Shown: positions 9,830-19,931, counted from the stretch's first letter. The stretch is DNA of 64,000 nt from Actinernus sp. WN-2022 (GCA_030867875.1 JAOWCC010000936.1:74123032-74187031); one strand, 5' to 3'. Numbers and translations: made by a program. The notes: generated by a model not told the origin, from the sequence alone.

Positions 9830-12360
9830 CAAAAAAACCTGGTGGTTGGAGAGATTAAAGAAGGTACTGTAACAACTGAGTGCTGATTTTGTGTTTGCTT
9901 TTGATTTTAAGTGTGAACGGGAAAGGTTTTTTGAGCCGATTTTCAGCTGCTCAAAATTCATGAAAATCAAAGAAACAAGACAAGATCTCCAAAACAAATG
10001 ACTTTTTCTCCAAAGTAGGGAGTCAACCGAGTGCTGTTTATAGCTCTGGCTTTTAAGTAATTCATCTCTTGAAGTAAAATCACAACATCGTACTTCTAGC
10101 ATGTCTAGATTTGATGCTATTTTTTTTCCAGTTACATGCTTCATATTGGCCAGTTTTGGCCGGGTTGGGTTCGAATGGGTTAATGCAAAGTAGAGGTATT
10201 ATGGCAGCATATGTCAAAGAAAGAATATTGGCCCTAAGATAGCTGATTGGTTGCCAGTGAAATATTGGACCACAAAAAAACACTTGCAGTTTTTAACTCT
10301 GGGGGAAGATAACACTGATCCTCAAAATCAATATTATTTTTTAACCAGGCAACATTTATTTGCCAATATTCTACTGGAGTTACATGTACCTTCATAACAC
10401 ATGTTGAAGATACGAGTAATGATTGAAATGGTGACAGTAAGTGAAATACCAAAAAAGAATTGCATACACCATTCTTGCTGCACATCCCCCCTCCATTCAG
10501 TAGGTAGCTGGGATCATGTTTATATGACTACAAGGCCAGAAATGAAGAGGGAAGGATAAAGTTAATTAATTCTCTATTTGTAATGAACTTATTATCATCG
10601 TCGACCCCTTGGGACGTTCATACTCCTTATAAACCACTCCTTAGACCTGTCACACCACTCGACGTCGCACTTTCAGCGGCCCTAGTTTGCTAGCTGCTTT
10701 TCTGTTTTCTTGCATGATTGAGACACATTCTGTTCGTCTCAATAAAATGTTGCTGACTTCCGTGCAGCTCCCTCCAATATATTGTCTCAGTCATTATTAA
10801 TAATGTAAAATAGAAATGTTTTCTATTCGGCTGAGCAAAGCAAAAGAGAATAGAATACAACTGAAGTTTTGTGGATAAGGTGAACATGTCATTATTTTAG
10901 TCTCACTCCAGTATTTTATCCCTTTTTCCTAAAACTTGAAAACTATAGAGCAGAGCCCTTGTTTGAAGCAATGAAATAATCCTGATTCTGTTTTTTTTTG
11001 GTAAAACATGTCATTCTGTACTCTAATATTACAAGTTAGAAATGCACTACTCAATGCTCATTAAACACATTTTTCCCCTAAAATCTGCATCCTTATAGTT
11101 CAAAATTTGTAGTGCTGTTTATAAAAACATGCTAGTATAAGCATTATAAACACCCCAATTATTCCAGTTTGCCACTCCATAGTTAGATTCAACATTTTTA
11201 TAAAACTACTTTGCTATACTGTGAAGTTTCTAATATTGTTCTTCCCAACACTGTCAAAATGTTTGGACTATATTCTTGCAGGTGGGTGGAAGGATTCTTG
11301 GCTTTCTCACCTACAATATTTTTTTACTATAAATTCATTCCTTTTTGCACCGCAGTACCATGTTTCAACTATAATAATTAATTTAGTTGTAAATTTAGAA
11401 AAGTCTCTGGTAAATTGTTGTAATAAACTAACAGTACTCTGTCATTTTACCATTCATTTATATAGTTTGTTGTTGCTTCAGTTCAGTCCGCCGAAGGTAC
11501 ATCATCCGTCCGTCAAAAAATACGCTTAGAAAATCCACTGCACTTCTCCAGCATTGACTTGCAGCGTGTCAGGATAGTAAAATGTAAAACATTTTCCACT
11601 CCAGCCAGTGCCAGTGGAATCTCTTTCGGCGAATCACTCATCACTGGGTTCAGTTTATTAGATCACCGTTGATGACAGTGGCACAGCACAACGCAAAAAC
11701 ACTGATACTTTTCCCTGCAAAACCCAGATGTAGCTTCCTCTTCTTTCGACGGTCAAGTACAGAAGAGCAAAGTCTTATTTGCCGAACAGAACCAAGCTAA
11801 CGTGGTCTTTCTACCGACGGTTCCGCCATGATGCCCTCTTCATAAACATACATCACATCCTTCACCTACATTACGACCTAAATGTCTTTAAAATGCCACA
11901 AAAATGATGCCTTACAATTTGGCAACATGTCGAAATAAATATACTGAAAGTCAGATTTGAAAAACGGCCGATGGAAGTGGATTGCACAGAGCGATCGAAA
12001 AGAGTGCATTATTCGACTCTGACAAAAGATGGCAGCCAGCGTCTAAGCGCGCAAAGCGTAATGGTCCGTCCTGGGTAATTCTCCACTGAATAAAGTGTCA
12101 CCTGAGCATCCGTTTTATATCAACTATCTGAATAGGATGAAAACGGAACAGCTGCAAAAAGACAGGGTTTACCGAGGATAACTGACCGTTAGGAAATAAG
12201 TGAAAACTTTGCATCTGGCCTGCGGGCCATATTAAAAGGCCCGTCTCACCCACAGTGCTTAGCGTGCGTTTGTTATTGTTTATCGCCGAAGCGGCTCGGT
12301 AAATATCCACCACTATTCACCTCCACTTTGGTGAATAACTGTTTTAAAATATCAAGGCAA
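9830..12360. other. Segment B, no gene recognised
   Basis: About 2.5 kb of AT-rich DNA with no convincing protein or RNA gene. From about 9975 it matches the reverse complement of 54000-56712. Its short frames are not conserved as coding sequence between the two copies. At 11830 and at 54534 there is a shared ATGGCGGAACCGTCGG phrase that could be a short first exon, but nothing downstream supports it. Confidence 0.5.
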
Positions 12361-12362
12361 GA

Positions 12363-12600
12363 TGAAAAGCTGATTGTACGGTTACTGGGAAATATATATA
12401 ATTACTACCGATATTTCGGTTGGCACGGCTAACCTTCAGAGTTCACAAGTATATCACAAGTTACAATATGACCGAACCATTTTGATTTCTTTGTTTTATC
12501 TGCCACGTGACCTTCAAAACACCAAAATACTTATTAAACCTAAAATATTAAGACATGATTATCTAGAGTATTTCATTTTAAAATGACAAAGATAGCGAGT
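12363..12600 (-). mobile_element. Penelope-like 3' region fragment
   Basis: This block contains ACCGATATTTCGGTTGG and AACCTTC. The same sequence stands downstream of the GIY-YIG frame at 13490-13600. It appears to be a second, shorter copy of the 3' untranslated end of the same Penelope-like family. Confidence 0.5.
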
Positions 12601-13056
12601 GTTTCATTGGAATTGCTCATACTTATGCTTGAGTAAGGGCCAGTACTTTTACCCACAATCCTTTGCGCGAAAAACTTTAAATCCGTTATAAACTCAAGGA
12701 GTTAAAGTGTTGTTACCAAGACAATATCATTTAAGGGAATAAAGGATTTCTAATTGGTATTAATATTCTTTGTAAATTATGAGTACCAAATAAATGTGTT
12801 GCTGTTGTTATTTGGATTTTGTGAGAGTTCGCATGCGCAAGGGATTGTGGTCAGCCATCTTTATTACTACATCAGTGAAAAATCAGTAGGACCGTGATAT
12901 TGAGTACGAGTACTGTGTGATATGTACTCTGTTAATTCAAGGATTTCTCAAACGACATGGCTACAGTCCTGCACCGTTCTCTTTCCTTGATATATATATC
13001 AATTAATATATTGTACTATATTACCAAAAGCTTACGGTAATCAAACCATCTCTATA

Positions 13057-13457
13057 CACGACTTTCATAATGGCCGCCTCCTAATTTGCATAATTTGGAA
13101 GATAAATCTGTAGAGGGAAACCAATGCTACCACATGAAAGATCACATTAAAACTAGTAATATTTTTGAGTTTTAGAGCAATGTGGAGAATTGCTGTTGAG
13201 CTATGAGCATTTCTAATGCAGAAAAAAATGAAAGCGAGGCTAGTAAGGCGTCCGTTGTTTTTCTCATACAAATCTCTCTAATTTCAACTTGCTGTAACTT
13301 CATTGCTTTTTAAGCTACAGCACTCAACTTTCACAAGTTCACTAATGTCGACATGCTCTTTCACATGGCAATGTTCATATTTTCTATAAATGTGGGTAAA
13401 CAACCGAAACGGAAAATCACATATGCAAATTAGGAGGCGGCCATTATGAAAGTCGTG
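13057..13457. mobile_element. MITE with TATA target duplication, only in this copy of B
   Basis: The ends are inverted repeats starting CACGACTTTCATAATGGC. It is flanked by TATA at 13053-13056 and 13458-13461. The inverted duplicate near 53300 reads straight through (CTCTATATGCTT on the corresponding strand), which shows the empty site. No coding capacity. Confidence 0.85.
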
Positions 13458-13712
13458 TATATGCTTATATCAAGACAAAATAAAAGGCTGATTGTACGGT
13501 ACTGGGAATATATATAATTACTACCGATATTTCGGTTGGCACGGCCAACCTTCCTCAGGGTACACAAGTATATGGCAAGAAACCGTTAGTTACAAATTTT
13601 AAATTTTGAAAACATGAATGTGAGACTAGGAGATAAAATTACAAGTGATGAGTGGTCGTGATAGAGAACTAAGCTAAATACAATTCCATAATAGAGACTG
13701 AGTAGTATAAAA

Positions 13713-14053
13713 TTACATTTCTTCCTTTCTGTTTGTTTGTCCTTTATCAATAAGAAATGCCTCGCGAGCCTTGCGTACGCCATCTCTATTAGAGTGGACG
13801 AGTTCTAAGGGAATTAATTGCATGTCATTAGGGCAATGGTTGTTAGTAAGAAAATGATCCGAGACAGCAGTAGCTTTAGATTTGTTAGTAGGTTTGTCAA
13901 CAGGGCGGCGGTGTTCATTAAAGCGATCTTTAAGGCGACGCTTAGTTTCTCCTATGTATTGAGCATTACAGCGTTTACAATGAACCATGTATATGAGATT
14001 TTTAGAATTACAGTCAATGTGATGTTTGATGGGCCTGATCTCGCCAGTCGAAT
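13713..14053 (-). pseudogene. Penelope-like GIY-YIG endonuclease, cut by the virus
   Basis: The minus-strand frame has the GIY-YIG core IYMVHC...QYIGET with downstream R and E residues (KRRLKDRFNEH), typical of the C-terminal endonuclease of Penelope-like retroelements. No reverse transcriptase lies upstream, so the element is 5'-truncated. The viral insertion at 14053/14054 interrupts the coding sequence just upstream of the RPIKHHIDC segment. The unbroken equivalent is at 52625-53050 on the plus strand, where a small insertion near 52790 shifts the frame instead. Confidence 0.8.
14049..14053. repeat. Target-site duplication CGAAT (left)
   Basis: CGAAT occurs at 14049-14053 and 29771-29775, directly outside the viral termini, and once at the empty site (minus strand of 52706-52710). 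If the last T of the right terminus is counted, the duplication is TCGAAT, the 6 bp usual for Polintons. Confidence 0.9.
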
Positions 14054-14388
14054 AGTAGTATAGTCGGCGTCAGTTAAATACCACTTTTTCTTGTACAACA
14101 AAACTCAAAAGGTTGTGAATGTTATGGACGCCTTGTTTTCTTGCACAAGGGGCGTTATAAAGTGAATTCAGAAATCCACTTCATAACGCCCCTTGTGCAA
14201 GAAAAAAGGCGTCCATAACATTCACAACCTTTTGAGTTTTGTTGTACAAGAAAAAGTTGTATTTAACTGACGCCGACTATACTACTATGGGGTAACTAAG
14301 GGTCATTCAAAGTGTCACTAGACATTCTTGTACGTAAAATCCAACTTGATAATCCTATTAGAGATATGATTACATATAGTTATATCGA
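14054..14388 (+). repeat. Left terminal inverted repeat with nested palindrome
   Basis: It matches the reverse complement of 29436-29770 over 335 bp with about two differences. The outer 233 bp (14054-14286) are themselves a near-perfect palindrome: the start AGTAGTATAGTCGGCGTCAG returns as its complement ending at 14286, centred near 14170. The inner ~100 bp hold an ATATAGTTATATCGA promoter motif. The TIR is the presumed replication origin for the protein-primed polymerase and the substrate of the integrase. Confidence 0.95.
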
Positions 14389-14533
14389 CATCGATTGCTT
14401 GTACGTAAAATCCAACTTGATAATCCTATTAGAGATATAATTACATATAGTTATATCGCTGCAACGGCCTTACACATAAAATCCAAATTCGAGTGCCTGT
14501 TAAAGCTATCCTAACACATAGTTATATCGAAGG
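14328..14533 (+). promoter_or_regulatory. Three ~68-bp promoter repeats upstream of DNA polymerase
   Basis: Three consecutive copies (about 14328-14398, 14399-14466, 14467-14533) each run from CTT(G/A)(T/C)A(C)-TAAAATCCAA to a (C)ATAGTTATATCG motif. The first copy belongs to the TIR and the third is more diverged. The last motif ends 7 bp before the polymerase ATG at 14538. The repeats look like tandem duplication of the TIR promoter and probably drive polymerase expression. Confidence 0.7.
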
Positions 14534-14537
14534 GAGA

Positions 14538-17500
14538 ATGGTGAGACCACGTAGTGAACCACTTCCACGGAGTCTAGCTCGAGAGGCAGGTGCTATTCTA
14601 GAGGAGAGAGATGGAATGCTCGAGGGGATGGAGATAGGTCGCCGTACTATCCGATGGCGCTTCTTCCAAGGTGTGGCAGGAGACTTGACTCCTAGGATCA
14701 TGGAAAAGTTAGTTGCAAAGGTAACCACCAGCTTTTACCTGCGATACAGCTACACCTATCGCATTCGAAATGTCAATGACGGACGCGTGATTCTATTCTC
14801 CAAGACTGTCCCAGGCTCTCCATGGGTGAACATCCTAGAAGATGCAGAAGAGTGGATCAATAGCAAGGAGACAGCTCGATTGAATCCCGACAACATCACT
14901 CGACCAAATACCCAATGGGCCTTCGTTCGTTGGATCTACGTAGATGTCAAAGTCGTGATCGATCGTCAGCTTTTGTTGGGAACAGGTCCACTGCCCCAAT
15001 GGCTTCGCCTTAAGAAAGGAATGCTTGCCCTTGATCGATATGGCGACAACCTATGTCTTTGGCGCTGCATTGCCATGCATGAAGGAGCAAGAGTAGATAG
15101 GTGTTGCGTCAAAGCTCGAAAACTTGCCCAGAACTTCTATCGCCTGACAGCACCCACACAAGACGTTCCCAGAACTTCCTTAGACCAGCTGGAGGAAGTC
15201 GAGTTACACTTTGGAATCGGTATTCGGGTGTATGAACCCACGGAGGACGGCGCTTGGCATCTGACGCGACATGCAGCTCACTACAAGCATACGATGACGA
15301 TTGGGATATACGACGGACATGCCTTCTACATCAAGAACATCAACAAGCTAGGGCACATCTACGTATGTAACGATTGTAAGCAACGGTTCACGAAAGCCTC
15401 AGACCTTCACCGTCATGCAGATCGTTGCAGGCGTGGCGAAACAAAGATCGTTTGCCCTGGAAAAGTAATCACAGTACCCCAGTCGGCATACGAAAAAGCC
15501 TTCTGGCCAGAGAGCACAGCCAGCAAAGTCGCTTTATGCTGGTTGGAACGCGAAACCAAAAGGATTGGACAACACATTCATCATGCAGCTTGTGGGCATG
15601 GTGGAGAGCATTGGATCGAAGGAGCGCCGGTTGACGGCTACGAACCTATTTCGAAAACCATCTTTCAATTTCATGGATGCTATTTCCATGGCTGCCCGAA
15701 ATGCTTCCCTAGGGAAAGGAGGCTCTATCTCAAGACCTGTGAAAGAACGGCAAAGCTACAAGGAGCTGGTTATACAGTAGTGGAAGCTTGGGGTTGCTCT
15801 ACAAAGAAGAAAAACAAACCGGTCCCCACACCAACACAAACTGTCTACCCACACTTCATAGTTTACGATTTCGAAGCCTATCTCGATACAACGAAAGGAA
15901 GACAACCAACAGACCACCTGACCATCGAAAACGTCCATGTCCCAATATCAGTATCAATTGCCGACACATACAATCGAAAGTCAACCCACATCTGTCGACG
16001 CAATCCAAAAGAACTCATCGAAGCCTTCGTCGAAGAACTCCAGCGAAGAGCGAAAGCGATCCAAGAAGTCATTGCAGAACAGTTCTGCCCCAAGACACCT
16101 GAATTCTCTTTTGACACCCTACCAAAGAAACAACAAGCGAAGATCGACGAATGGATCCGCCAAGTTCCAGTAGTGGGATTCAACTCTGGCAGGTACGATC
16201 TTAATCTGATCAGGGAGCACTTCGTAGGAATCATTGCCGACACCTGTTCAAAGATCCTGGTAGCAAAGAAAGCCAATTCCACTATGTTCCTATTGACCCC
16301 AGATTTCCGTTTCCTTGATGTGATCAACTACCTTGGACCTGGAACTTCTTATGAACGTTGGATCAAGGCATATGGATGCGAATCGCAAAAGAGTTTCTTC
16401 CCATATGAGTGGTTCGATTCTCCAGACAAGTTGGATCACATTGGATTACCAGACTATCCAGAGTGGGGTTCGAAGTTGAAAAGAGAACATCTACTATCTA
16501 TGTCAGAGTTCGAAGACTGTGAGTGCACCTTTCTCGACAAAGGAATGGAAACCTTTGCAGACTGGCTACGATACTACAACGACCTAGATGTAGTTCCATT
16601 CCTAGAGGCACTCGAAAAGATGCGAGATTTCTATCACGAGAAAGGAGTAGACATGCTGAAAGACGCAGTGTCCATTCCAGGAGTCTCACTACAGTTCCTA
16701 CTTCGAGGTAGTGTAGAAAGGGGAGCTGAGATGTACGCTCCAAGTAAGGAAGCCTACCGCATGCTGAAAGACGCTGTCGTGGGAGGTCCAAGCATAGTGT
16801 TCACCAGACTCCACGAAGCAGGAGTGACTAAGATTCGTAGTCATCAGGGAGGAACTAAGACTTGTCGTAAGATTCTTGGATACGATGCCAACGCCCTATA
16901 TCTTTCTACCATGGAATTCGAAATGCCTTGTGGAAAAGAAAAGGTTGTGCACTATGACGATCCAGGTCCAGCCACCGAAGGATTCGTTGAATGTCTACTT
17001 GGTGGAACGTGGTTTGGATATGCAGAAGTAGACATCGAGATACCAAAGAAATTGTGGAAGGAATTTGAGGAGATGCCACCCTTCTTCTACAACAAGAAAA
17101 TCCCCAAAGAAACAATCCCTCCAGAAATGTTGGCCTACCTCACAAAGACAGGTAGAAAGCTCAGCGAGGAAAAGAAGCTAGTTGGGAGTCTCTCTGGAAA
17201 GAAGTTGCTACTCTATGCTCCTCTTCTACTTTGGTATGTAGATCATGGCGCAGTGATCACTGCTGTCTACCGCACGATAGACTACGAACCCAAAGAAATC
17301 TTCGGATGGTTCGTGGACCAAGTCACTGAGGCACGTCGTATGGGAGATGAAGATAAAGGTGAGGCTTTGCTGGCAGATGTGTTCAAGCTGCTAGGAAACA
17401 GCGCCTATGGAAAGTTGCTCGAAGACTTGGGACGCCAAACAAAGGTCACCTATACAAAAGATGAGAAGGTTGTGGACAAAGCATTGCGAAGTGTTTGGTT

Positions 17501-18128
17501 CGAAGACCTGGAAGAGATTGGTGATGCATATGAACTCGAGAGCCGAAAGGACCAGATCCAAATCAAACGCCCTTTCCAAGTAGGTATCGCTGTGTACCAG
17601 CTCGCAAAGCTGCGTATGCTTGAGTTCTACTATGACTTCATCGACAAGTACATTGATCGCAATGATTTCGAATATATACAGATGGACACAGACAGTGCCT
17701 ACATTGCCATCTCGGGAAATAGCCTCGATGAGGTTGTAAGACCGGAACTGCGAGAAGATTTCGAAGCCGAAAGGAATGAATGGCTAGCTTGGGACGAATG
17801 GAGCAGTCGTACACCAGGACTCTTCAAACTCGAATTCGAAGGACAGCGCGCCATTGCCCTATGCTCGAAAGCCTACTACGTCGATACAGGTGGCAGCAAG
17901 AAGTATTCCGCTAAAGGTATGTCTAGACGGCACAACGACATTTCGTGGGAACGATTCAAAGCAGCCCTCCAGGGTAGTATCGACATGGCAAATAACCGAG
18001 GCTTCCGACTATCGCCAGAAGGCATAGCAACCTACAAACAACGGAAGCTTGGGCTATCGGCTTACTACGACAAAAGACGCGTTCTTCCCGATGGAATCCA
18101 CACCGAGCCAATAGAGTACGCTGTTTAG
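14538..18128 (+). CDS. polB: Protein-primed DNA polymerase B
   Basis: A 1196-aa enzyme for replication of the linear viral genome from protein-primed ends. I chose the first ATG; an open frame extends 45 bp upstream only from a GTG. Visible motifs are a C2H2 zinc finger (residues ~277-297), HGCYFHGCPKC (379-389), exonuclease Exo I DFE (444-446), Exo II NSGRYD (549-554) and Exo III YNDLD (679-683). Polymerase motif A is DANALY (from 782), motif B is NSAYG (953-957) and motif C is DTDS (1049-1052). All catalytic residues are present, so it should be active. The N-terminal ~260 residues contain GDNLCLWRC and, about 90 residues on, GHAFYIKN, an arrangement like an OTU cysteine protease. The stop overlaps the convergent integrase stop by 4 bp. 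Confidence 0.95.
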   Translation: MVRPRSEPLPRSLAREAGAILEERDGMLEGMEIGRRTIRWRFFQGVAGDLTPRIMEKLVAKVTTSFYLRYSYTYRIRNVNDGRVILFSKTVPGSPWVNILEDAEEWINSKETARLNPDNITRPNTQWAFVRWIYVDVKVVIDRQLLLGTGPLPQWLRLKKGMLALDRYGDNLCLWRCIAMHEGARVDRCCVKARKLAQNFYRLTAPTQDVPRTSLDQLEEVELHFGIGIRVYEPTEDGAWHLTRHAAHYKHTMTIGIYDGHAFYIKNINKLGHIYVCNDCKQRFTKASDLHRHADRCRRGETKIVCPGKVITVPQSAYEKAFWPESTASKVALCWLERETKRIGQHIHHAACGHGGEHWIEGAPVDGYEPISKTIFQFHGCYFHGCPKCFPRERRLYLKTCERTAKLQGAGYTVVEAWGCSTKKKNKPVPTPTQTVYPHFIVYDFEAYLDTTKGRQPTDHLTIENVHVPISVSIADTYNRKSTHICRRNPKELIEAFVEELQRRAKAIQEVIAEQFCPKTPEFSFDTLPKKQQAKIDEWIRQVPVVGFNSGRYDLNLIREHFVGIIADTCSKILVAKKANSTMFLLTPDFRFLDVINYLGPGTSYERWIKAYGCESQKSFFPYEWFDSPDKLDHIGLPDYPEWGSKLKREHLLSMSEFEDCECTFLDKGMETFADWLRYYNDLDVVPFLEALEKMRDFYHEKGVDMLKDAVSIPGVSLQFLLRGSVERGAEMYAPSKEAYRMLKDAVVGGPSIVFTRLHEAGVTKIRSHQGGTKTCRKILGYDANALYLSTMEFEMPCGKEKVVHYDDPGPATEGFVECLLGGTWFGYAEVDIEIPKKLWKEFEEMPPFFYNKKIPKETIPPEMLAYLTKTGRKLSEEKKLVGSLSGKKLLLYAPLLLWYVDHGAVITAVYRTIDYEPKEIFGWFVDQVTEARRMGDEDKGEALLADVFKLLGNSAYGKLLEDLGRQTKVTYTKDEKVVDKALRSVWFEDLEEIGDAYELESRKDQIQIKRPFQVGIAVYQLAKLRMLEFYYDFIDKYIDRNDFEYIQMDTDSAYIAISGNSLDEVVRPELREDFEAERNEWLAWDEWSSRTPGLFKLEFEGQRAIALCSKAYYVDTGGSKKYSAKGMSRRHNDISWERFKAALQGSIDMANNRGFRLSPEGIATYKQRKLGLSAYYDKRRVLPDGIHTEPIEYAV

Positions 18129-19168
18129 CGTCTAGGTACAAACAGAATTCCTTTTGGTGGTAGTTCTGTATCCCTAGGAACGACTTGTAGCTCTTCACGA
18201 ACGAATCCACGTTTGGGTGCGTCCTTCTCCTTCGCAAGGTAGTAAAGCACAGGCTGTCCCGAAGATACTACACTTCGCGAAATGGTGTATATCTGCAAAC
18301 TCCACACAGGATCAGTAGCTCTACGTTTTTCACCTCCTTCCAATTCTCCTGGTGCATAAAGATATCGAACTAGAACGTCGAATGGTAGACGCTCTTCTCT
18401 CAATCCAACGGTGCGCGAATACGTAGGAGTCTTCAGATCTACTTGTTGCGCCATTACAGAATTAGAAGGCTCTTTACCAGTCAAACGAGTCACCTCACTG
18501 TTCATGGCTTTGATAACCATTGGTAAACGAATTACCCATTCTCTACTACGCTCATCTGATCCTTCCGAAGTAAGCACCATCTCTTGTGCATATTGATATC
18601 CAAACAATCTCTCAGCTAGAGTCCTATTTGCTCTTTCAACAAAACTTTGCGCTCTATGATTACCAGCCTCACCTCGTTGAACTTTCGTACCATGTAGTTC
18701 TAGCGTTTCAGACATACGTCCCATGAATTCTCTACCAGGATCTACTTGCAAAGTCTTTGGCCATTCTAGTGGACTACGTTTATAGATTCGTTCGAATGCC
18801 GCAGCAACTTCACCACTATCTTTAGATGCCAAAGGTTCGGCTTCTTTGTATCGAGAAGCTACGTCGATTACTACCAATGCGTACTTGTATAGCTTCCGTC
18901 CACGCCCAGGTCGATCGTGTGGTAGAAATATCAAATCAGCTTGGTGGACTTCATTTGGTTTCGATACAGTCCAATGTGGTCGTGGAATGTGTTTTGGTGG
19001 TGGTAGATATATTTGCCACATAGATTGCTTTTCCAACCAACTCCTAGCTACGTCTTCTGATGCTTTCGCTGCTACCGATAGCTTGCCAATTGCAGTGTGA
19101 CCTTTCCAATAGCCCATAGGCCCATAGAAGATATTCGCAAGTTTAGAATCCATCATACATCTATACAT
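18125..19168 (-). CDS. int: Retroviral-type integrase (rve family)
   Basis: A 347-aa protein that would insert the viral DNA. The catalytic triad is D78 (HQADLIF), D143 (QVDPGREF) and E178 (SFVERANR), with exactly 35 residues between the last two (DD35E), as in Polinton and retroviral integrases. The N-terminal part (GYWKGHTAIGKL, SWLEKQ) matches the helical region normally found before the core. A basic, beta-rich C-terminal domain follows; I see no clear chromodomain. The start is the first ATG; an upstream in-frame TTG at 19180 is ignored. The gene converges on polB and is preceded by a hairpin at 19184-19248. Confidence 0.95.
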   Translation of the reverse strand: MYRCMMDSKLANIFYGPMGYWKGHTAIGKLSVAAKASEDVARSWLEKQSMWQIYLPPPKHIPRPHWTVSKPNEVHQADLIFLPHDRPGRGRKLYKYALVVIDVASRYKEAEPLASKDSGEVAAAFERIYKRSPLEWPKTLQVDPGREFMGRMSETLELHGTKVQRGEAGNHRAQSFVERANRTLAERLFGYQYAQEMVLTSEGSDERSREWVIRLPMVIKAMNSEVTRLTGKEPSNSVMAQQVDLKTPTYSRTVGLREERLPFDVLVRYLYAPGELEGGEKRRATDPVWSLQIYTISRSVVSSGQPVLYYLAKEKDAPKRGFVREELQVVPRDTELPPKGILFVPRR

Positions 19169-19183
19169 TCTAACCTTCAACAG

Positions 19184-19248
19184 ATGAAAAAAAAAGGAAG
19201 AATAAAGAAAGTCGTTGCGTGACCCTCTTCATTCTTCCTTTTTTTTTA
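19184..19248. promoter_or_regulatory. Conserved viral hairpin, copy 1
   Basis: The arms run AAAAAAGGAAGAAT to ATTCTTCCTTTTTT around a loop containing GTCGTTGCGTGACCC. A nearly identical hairpin, in inverted orientation, is at 28051-28120. Each lies 15-30 bp upstream of a minus-strand ATG (integrase here, TFIIB-like there) and downstream of another minus-strand gene. It may end the upstream transcript, start the downstream one, or both. Confidence 0.7.
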
Positions 19249-19472
19249 GTAGTAGCTTAGTAGTAGCTTAAGTAGCTTACTAGTAGCTTAGGTAACTTAC
19301 TAGTAGCTTACTAGTAGCTTAGGGCAACTCACCAGTAGCTTAGGGTAACTTACTAGTAGCTTAGGGCAACTCACCAGTAGCTTAGGGTAACTTACTAGTA
19401 GCTTAGGGCAACTCACCAGTAGCTTAGGGTAACTTACTAGTAGCTTAGGTAACTTACTAGTAGCTTAGTAGT
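19247..19472. repeat. Minisatellite of 21/42-bp units
   Basis: The units alternate between TAGTAGCTTAGGGTAACTTAC and the variant with GGGCAACTCACCAG, about ten copies in all, shorter at both edges. The array sits between the stop of the 142-aa gene and the hairpin before integrase. The phrase GCAACTCACCAGT also occurs inside the adjacent gene at about 19533-19545, so the repeat may have arisen from that coding sequence. Confidence 0.85.
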
Positions 19473-19474
19473 AT

Positions 19475-19903
19475 CTATATCCATTTACTAATAGTGTATC
19501 CAACGCCTAGCATTCCACCCCCAACGTAGAGCAACTCACCAGTCTTCTGATTGTTTGAGGGTTTGTAGTAGTCAGATAAGCGGGGTTCTTTCATCTCTTT
19601 GAGATGTTTAAGCGCCTTACGTAACTTATCGGATCGCACTAAGGCTTCGTTGGTATCTCTTTGATCGTTGTGTGCTTTGCGTTCAAGACCTTCCTGCTCT
19701 TGTGCATAGTCATATAAGCTTTGACGTTTGATTCTATACGCTTTCATTTCACGTTCTAGTTTTTCGGTGGCCCTATCGTGTCTCTCTCGTTCTGCATCTA
19801 CATCACCATCTTTTCCAAGCATTCTAGCTAGTATGCCACCACCAGTAAATGCCGTTGCATTCAATATAGCCCCGAGGAGGGCCATTCCAATTGCTGCCGC
19901 CAT
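19475..19903 (-). CDS. Viral membrane/coiled-coil protein, 142 aa
   Basis: No named family was recognised. A hydrophobic, Gly/Ala-rich N-terminus (residues ~2-28) is followed by a highly charged helical segment (about 33-105) likely to form a coiled coil. A second hydrophobic stretch (LLYVGGGMLGVGYTI) closes the protein. The layout suggests a small virion or membrane-associated protein. It is the last gene of the minus-strand block that starts at the capsid gene, 28 bp after the 74-aa gene. Confidence 0.7.
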   Translation of the reverse strand: MAAAIGMALLGAILNATAFTGGGILARMLGKDGDVDAERERHDRATEKLEREMKAYRIKRQSLYDYAQEQEGLERKAHNDQRDTNEALVRSDKLRKALKHLKEMKEPRLSDYYKPSNNQKTGELLYVGGGMLGVGYTISKWI

Positions 19904-19931
19904 TATGGTATGATCTTTTGTTTCTCAAGAT

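Noticed and set aside
11221..11529. 102-aa plus-strand frame
   Set aside because: AT-rich, no domain, and the inverted copy (54864-55157) carries different ends; treated as chance.
14493..14537. Longer polymerase start at 14493
   Set aside because: It would need a GTG start inside the promoter repeats; the first ATG at 14538 follows the promoter motif.
19247..19472. Regular repeats that could suggest a CRISPR array
   Set aside because: The units abut with no unique spacers, and the context is an animal virus element; this is a minisatellite.
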